Of a DNA stretch of 64,000 nucleotides, positions 62,770 through 64,000 are shown one piece after another; the stretch's first letter is position 1, and every line of letters starts with the position of its first letter. Below the pieces are notes generated by a model. The model made no database searches, had not been told where the DNA came from, and was given only the letters and a program-made list of their open reading frames with translations. The stretch covers positions 5,208,001 through 5,272,000 of the forward strand of contig NZ_SHKW01000001.1 of the NCBI RefSeq assembly GCF_004217555.1, in the 5' to 3' direction. The DNA comes from Edaphobacter modestus (GTDB lineage Bacteria; Acidobacteriota; Terriglobia; Terriglobales; Acidobacteriaceae). The translations under genes and the position numbers were made by a program.

Positions 62770-63149
62770 GGCCGCCTTGTGGGCTGCTTCGGCATAAGCG
62801 ACAGCGATCTTTGCGAACGATACGTTTGTTTCATCGGATTCGCCACTCGAATCCCACAGCTTCGCCGACGGAATCCTTGGCAATGGTTTTGTCGTTCGTG
62901 CTATCGATAACTCCAACATCGTGCCATGGTCCTACGTAACGCAGGTTCGGTCGATTGCAAACGCACACAACATACCCATTCAATATGGCGCTACCGGCGG
63001 CGGCAACGATGATGCGGGGTTTCAGCGCTATGGCACAACCGACGTGCCACTCAGCGGGCCTCTACGAAACTCACATTCCCCGTCGAAGTAATGGATCTCC
63101 GGGACCTGGATGCACTTTCCGCCATCATCAAACCGGTCATCATCCCATA
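62770..63149 (+). pseudogene. M42-type metallopeptidase, C-terminal relic
   Basis: After a stop near 62795 the frame reads DTFVSSDSPLESHSFADGIL, GNGFVVRAIDNSNIVPWSYV, NIPIQYGATGGGNDDAGFQR and HSPVEVMDLRDLDALSAIIK, then a stop at 63147. These are the C-terminal catalytic segments of M42 aminopeptidases, including the late zinc-ligand histidine region. The N-terminal two thirds is missing or unrecognisable. Confidence 0.82.
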
Positions 63150-63636
63150 GAGCGCAAATTACGTAGAACATCCCGACTGACAACGGTGGCGTCGGCCCTC
63201 GCGCTCTGCTTTGCAGCTAATACGCCTAGAAGCCTGTCGCGGCTTTGCAACTTTCAACTGATCGCTGAGGAGCGCAAGGTCTGAGTACGTTTATTGAGGT
63301 GGGATGGCTTCCACCTTGGCAGTTCACTGGCAAGCTGTCGCCCTACCCTGTACTGAACCGCCATTACTGCTTTCGATATGAATTCGGAATACTGTACGGC
63401 CTGCGTCGAGCGTTAGGCTATTTGGCCTACTAAACACTTCGTCATCTGACCGATGTCGGCCAGCGAAAGATGACATTCAATGGACCGCATCAATTAATTC
63501 AATAATTCCGTCGCTCCACGATGATTGCGCCTTGGATCTGCCGGCGTCTACGGATCTGGGAATGAAGCGACAAGCTTGTCCCTTTGCGACGAGCGATTGC
63601 ACGATCTACCAAAGATGTCCAACGGATAAGACTTTG
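63150..63636. other. Intergenic stretch before the cytochrome gene
   Basis: No gene or clear signal recognised. Confidence 0.4.
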
Positions 63637-64000
63637 ATGAGACGATCGCTGTATTACGGTTTCGTTGCTGTCGCTCTTCTGGCTGGTGGCGCTTATGGGG
63701 CCTATGCTCAGGGTGGCGACGCGGGGGCGGGCAGCCGAATCTTTTCTTCCAACTGCGCGGGCTGCCACGGGTCGGATGGCCGCGGTGGAGAGCGGGCTCC
63801 AAATATCGCGACGGCGCGGAACATCGCCTCGCTGAGGGATACGGAGCTAGGCAATTTTGTCCGCAATGGTATTCCTGGGGCAGGGATGCCTGCATTCTCT
63901 TTCCTGGGCGAGCGCGGCGTCCCGGACGTGATTGCCTATCTGCGTGTGCTGCAGGGAAAGACCGACGCGGTGGAAGTGACCGGCGATGCGACGGCGGGAC
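63637..64000 (+). CDS. Cytochrome c, N-terminal part (runs off the window)
   Basis: An open frame from the ATG at 63637 to the window edge gives 121 residues. A signal peptide (residues 1-25, VALLAGGAYGAYAQ) is followed by a class I cytochrome c domain with haem site Cys40-A-G-C-H44 and a candidate axial methionine in GAGMPAF. The rest, GERGVPDVIAYLRVLQG, is the last helix of the cytochrome fold. The frame stays open after it, so this may be a larger protein such as a PQQ dehydrogenase with an N-terminal cytochrome, like the one at 23566-25581. No stop lies in the window. Confidence 0.88.
   Translation, partial: MRRSLYYGFVAVALLAGGAYGAYAQGGDAGAGSRIFSSNCAGCHGSDGRGGERAPNIATARNIASLRDTELGNFVRNGIPGAGMPAFSFLGERGVPDVIAYLRVLQGKTDAVEVTGDATAG

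Noticed and set aside
1-64000. CRISPR arrays, restriction, toxin-antitoxin or other defence systems
   Set aside because: No regularly spaced repeats and no recognisable defence genes were seen, despite the accessory character of parts of the window.

Overview
The window looks like a chromosomal segment of an Acidobacteriota member of the Acidobacteriaceae type (Granulicella, Edaphobacter or Terriglobus relatives). The basis is moderately GC-rich DNA, MacB-like permeases without a neighbouring ATPase, a PadR plus membrane-protein pair, a DUF3455 relic, PQQ dehydrogenases carrying cytochrome c, and a split MetH. This comes from gene-family recognition only; no 16S gene is present and the genus cannot be fixed.

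Layout. 0-4.3 kb: a tandem duplication of a SYLF lipid-binding protein gene that also copied the first ~95 bp of the adjacent aldehyde dehydrogenase gene, then the intact aldehyde dehydrogenase with DUF779, and an ECF sigma/anti-sigma pair. 4.4-10.5 kb: a TPR lytic transglycosylase, a small cysteine protein, two FtsX/MacB-type permeases and tRNA-Leu(UAA). 10.6-12.3 kb: an integrase graveyard beside that tRNA. 12.3-21.5 kb: PadR with a membrane protein, a molybdenum hydroxylase pair, methionine synthase split into two overlapping genes, and a MetE-like protein. 22-28.4 kb: a gutted GH31 gene, a cytochrome-PQQ dehydrogenase, and a cupin/aldo-keto reductase operon divergent from a TetR gene across a perfect 21-bp palindrome. 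29-43.7 kb: accessory DNA dominated by decayed genes (DnaE2, SDR, FAD monooxygenase interrupted by an IS481-type fragment, metal P-type ATPase, DUF3455, an anti-sigma-like gene, DUF2252, NodT-like efflux protein), with an intact GT4-GH130 pair and a response regulator. 43.9-56.5 kb: a second molybdenum hydroxylase pair, an arylsulfatase, a spermidine-synthase-like membrane fusion, MscS, a polytopic membrane protein, a collapsed DUF2252 gene and a DUF481 protein. 56.7-62.5 kb: an envelope locus with a MetA/SphA-type beta-barrel, a triple-repeat secreted protein, a membrane-anchored formylglycine-generating enzyme and a HAD hydrolase cut by an in-frame amber codon. 62.7-64 kb: an M42 peptidase relic and the start of a cytochrome c gene.

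How genes fit together. The formylglycine-generating enzyme could mature the CTAGR-type arylsulfatase 13 kb away. The GT4 and GH130 genes overlap by 4 bp and probably act on one mannose-type glycan. TetR probably represses the cupin-AKR-AKR operon. The most striking overall property is the number of recognisable broken genes (about a dozen and a half). Two of them, the HAD gene and the anti-sigma-like gene, are broken by a single in-frame stop codon. No single convincing new system was found; the best candidates for new biology are the 56.7-62.5 kb envelope locus and the alternative-hairpin arrangement at 49.1 kb.
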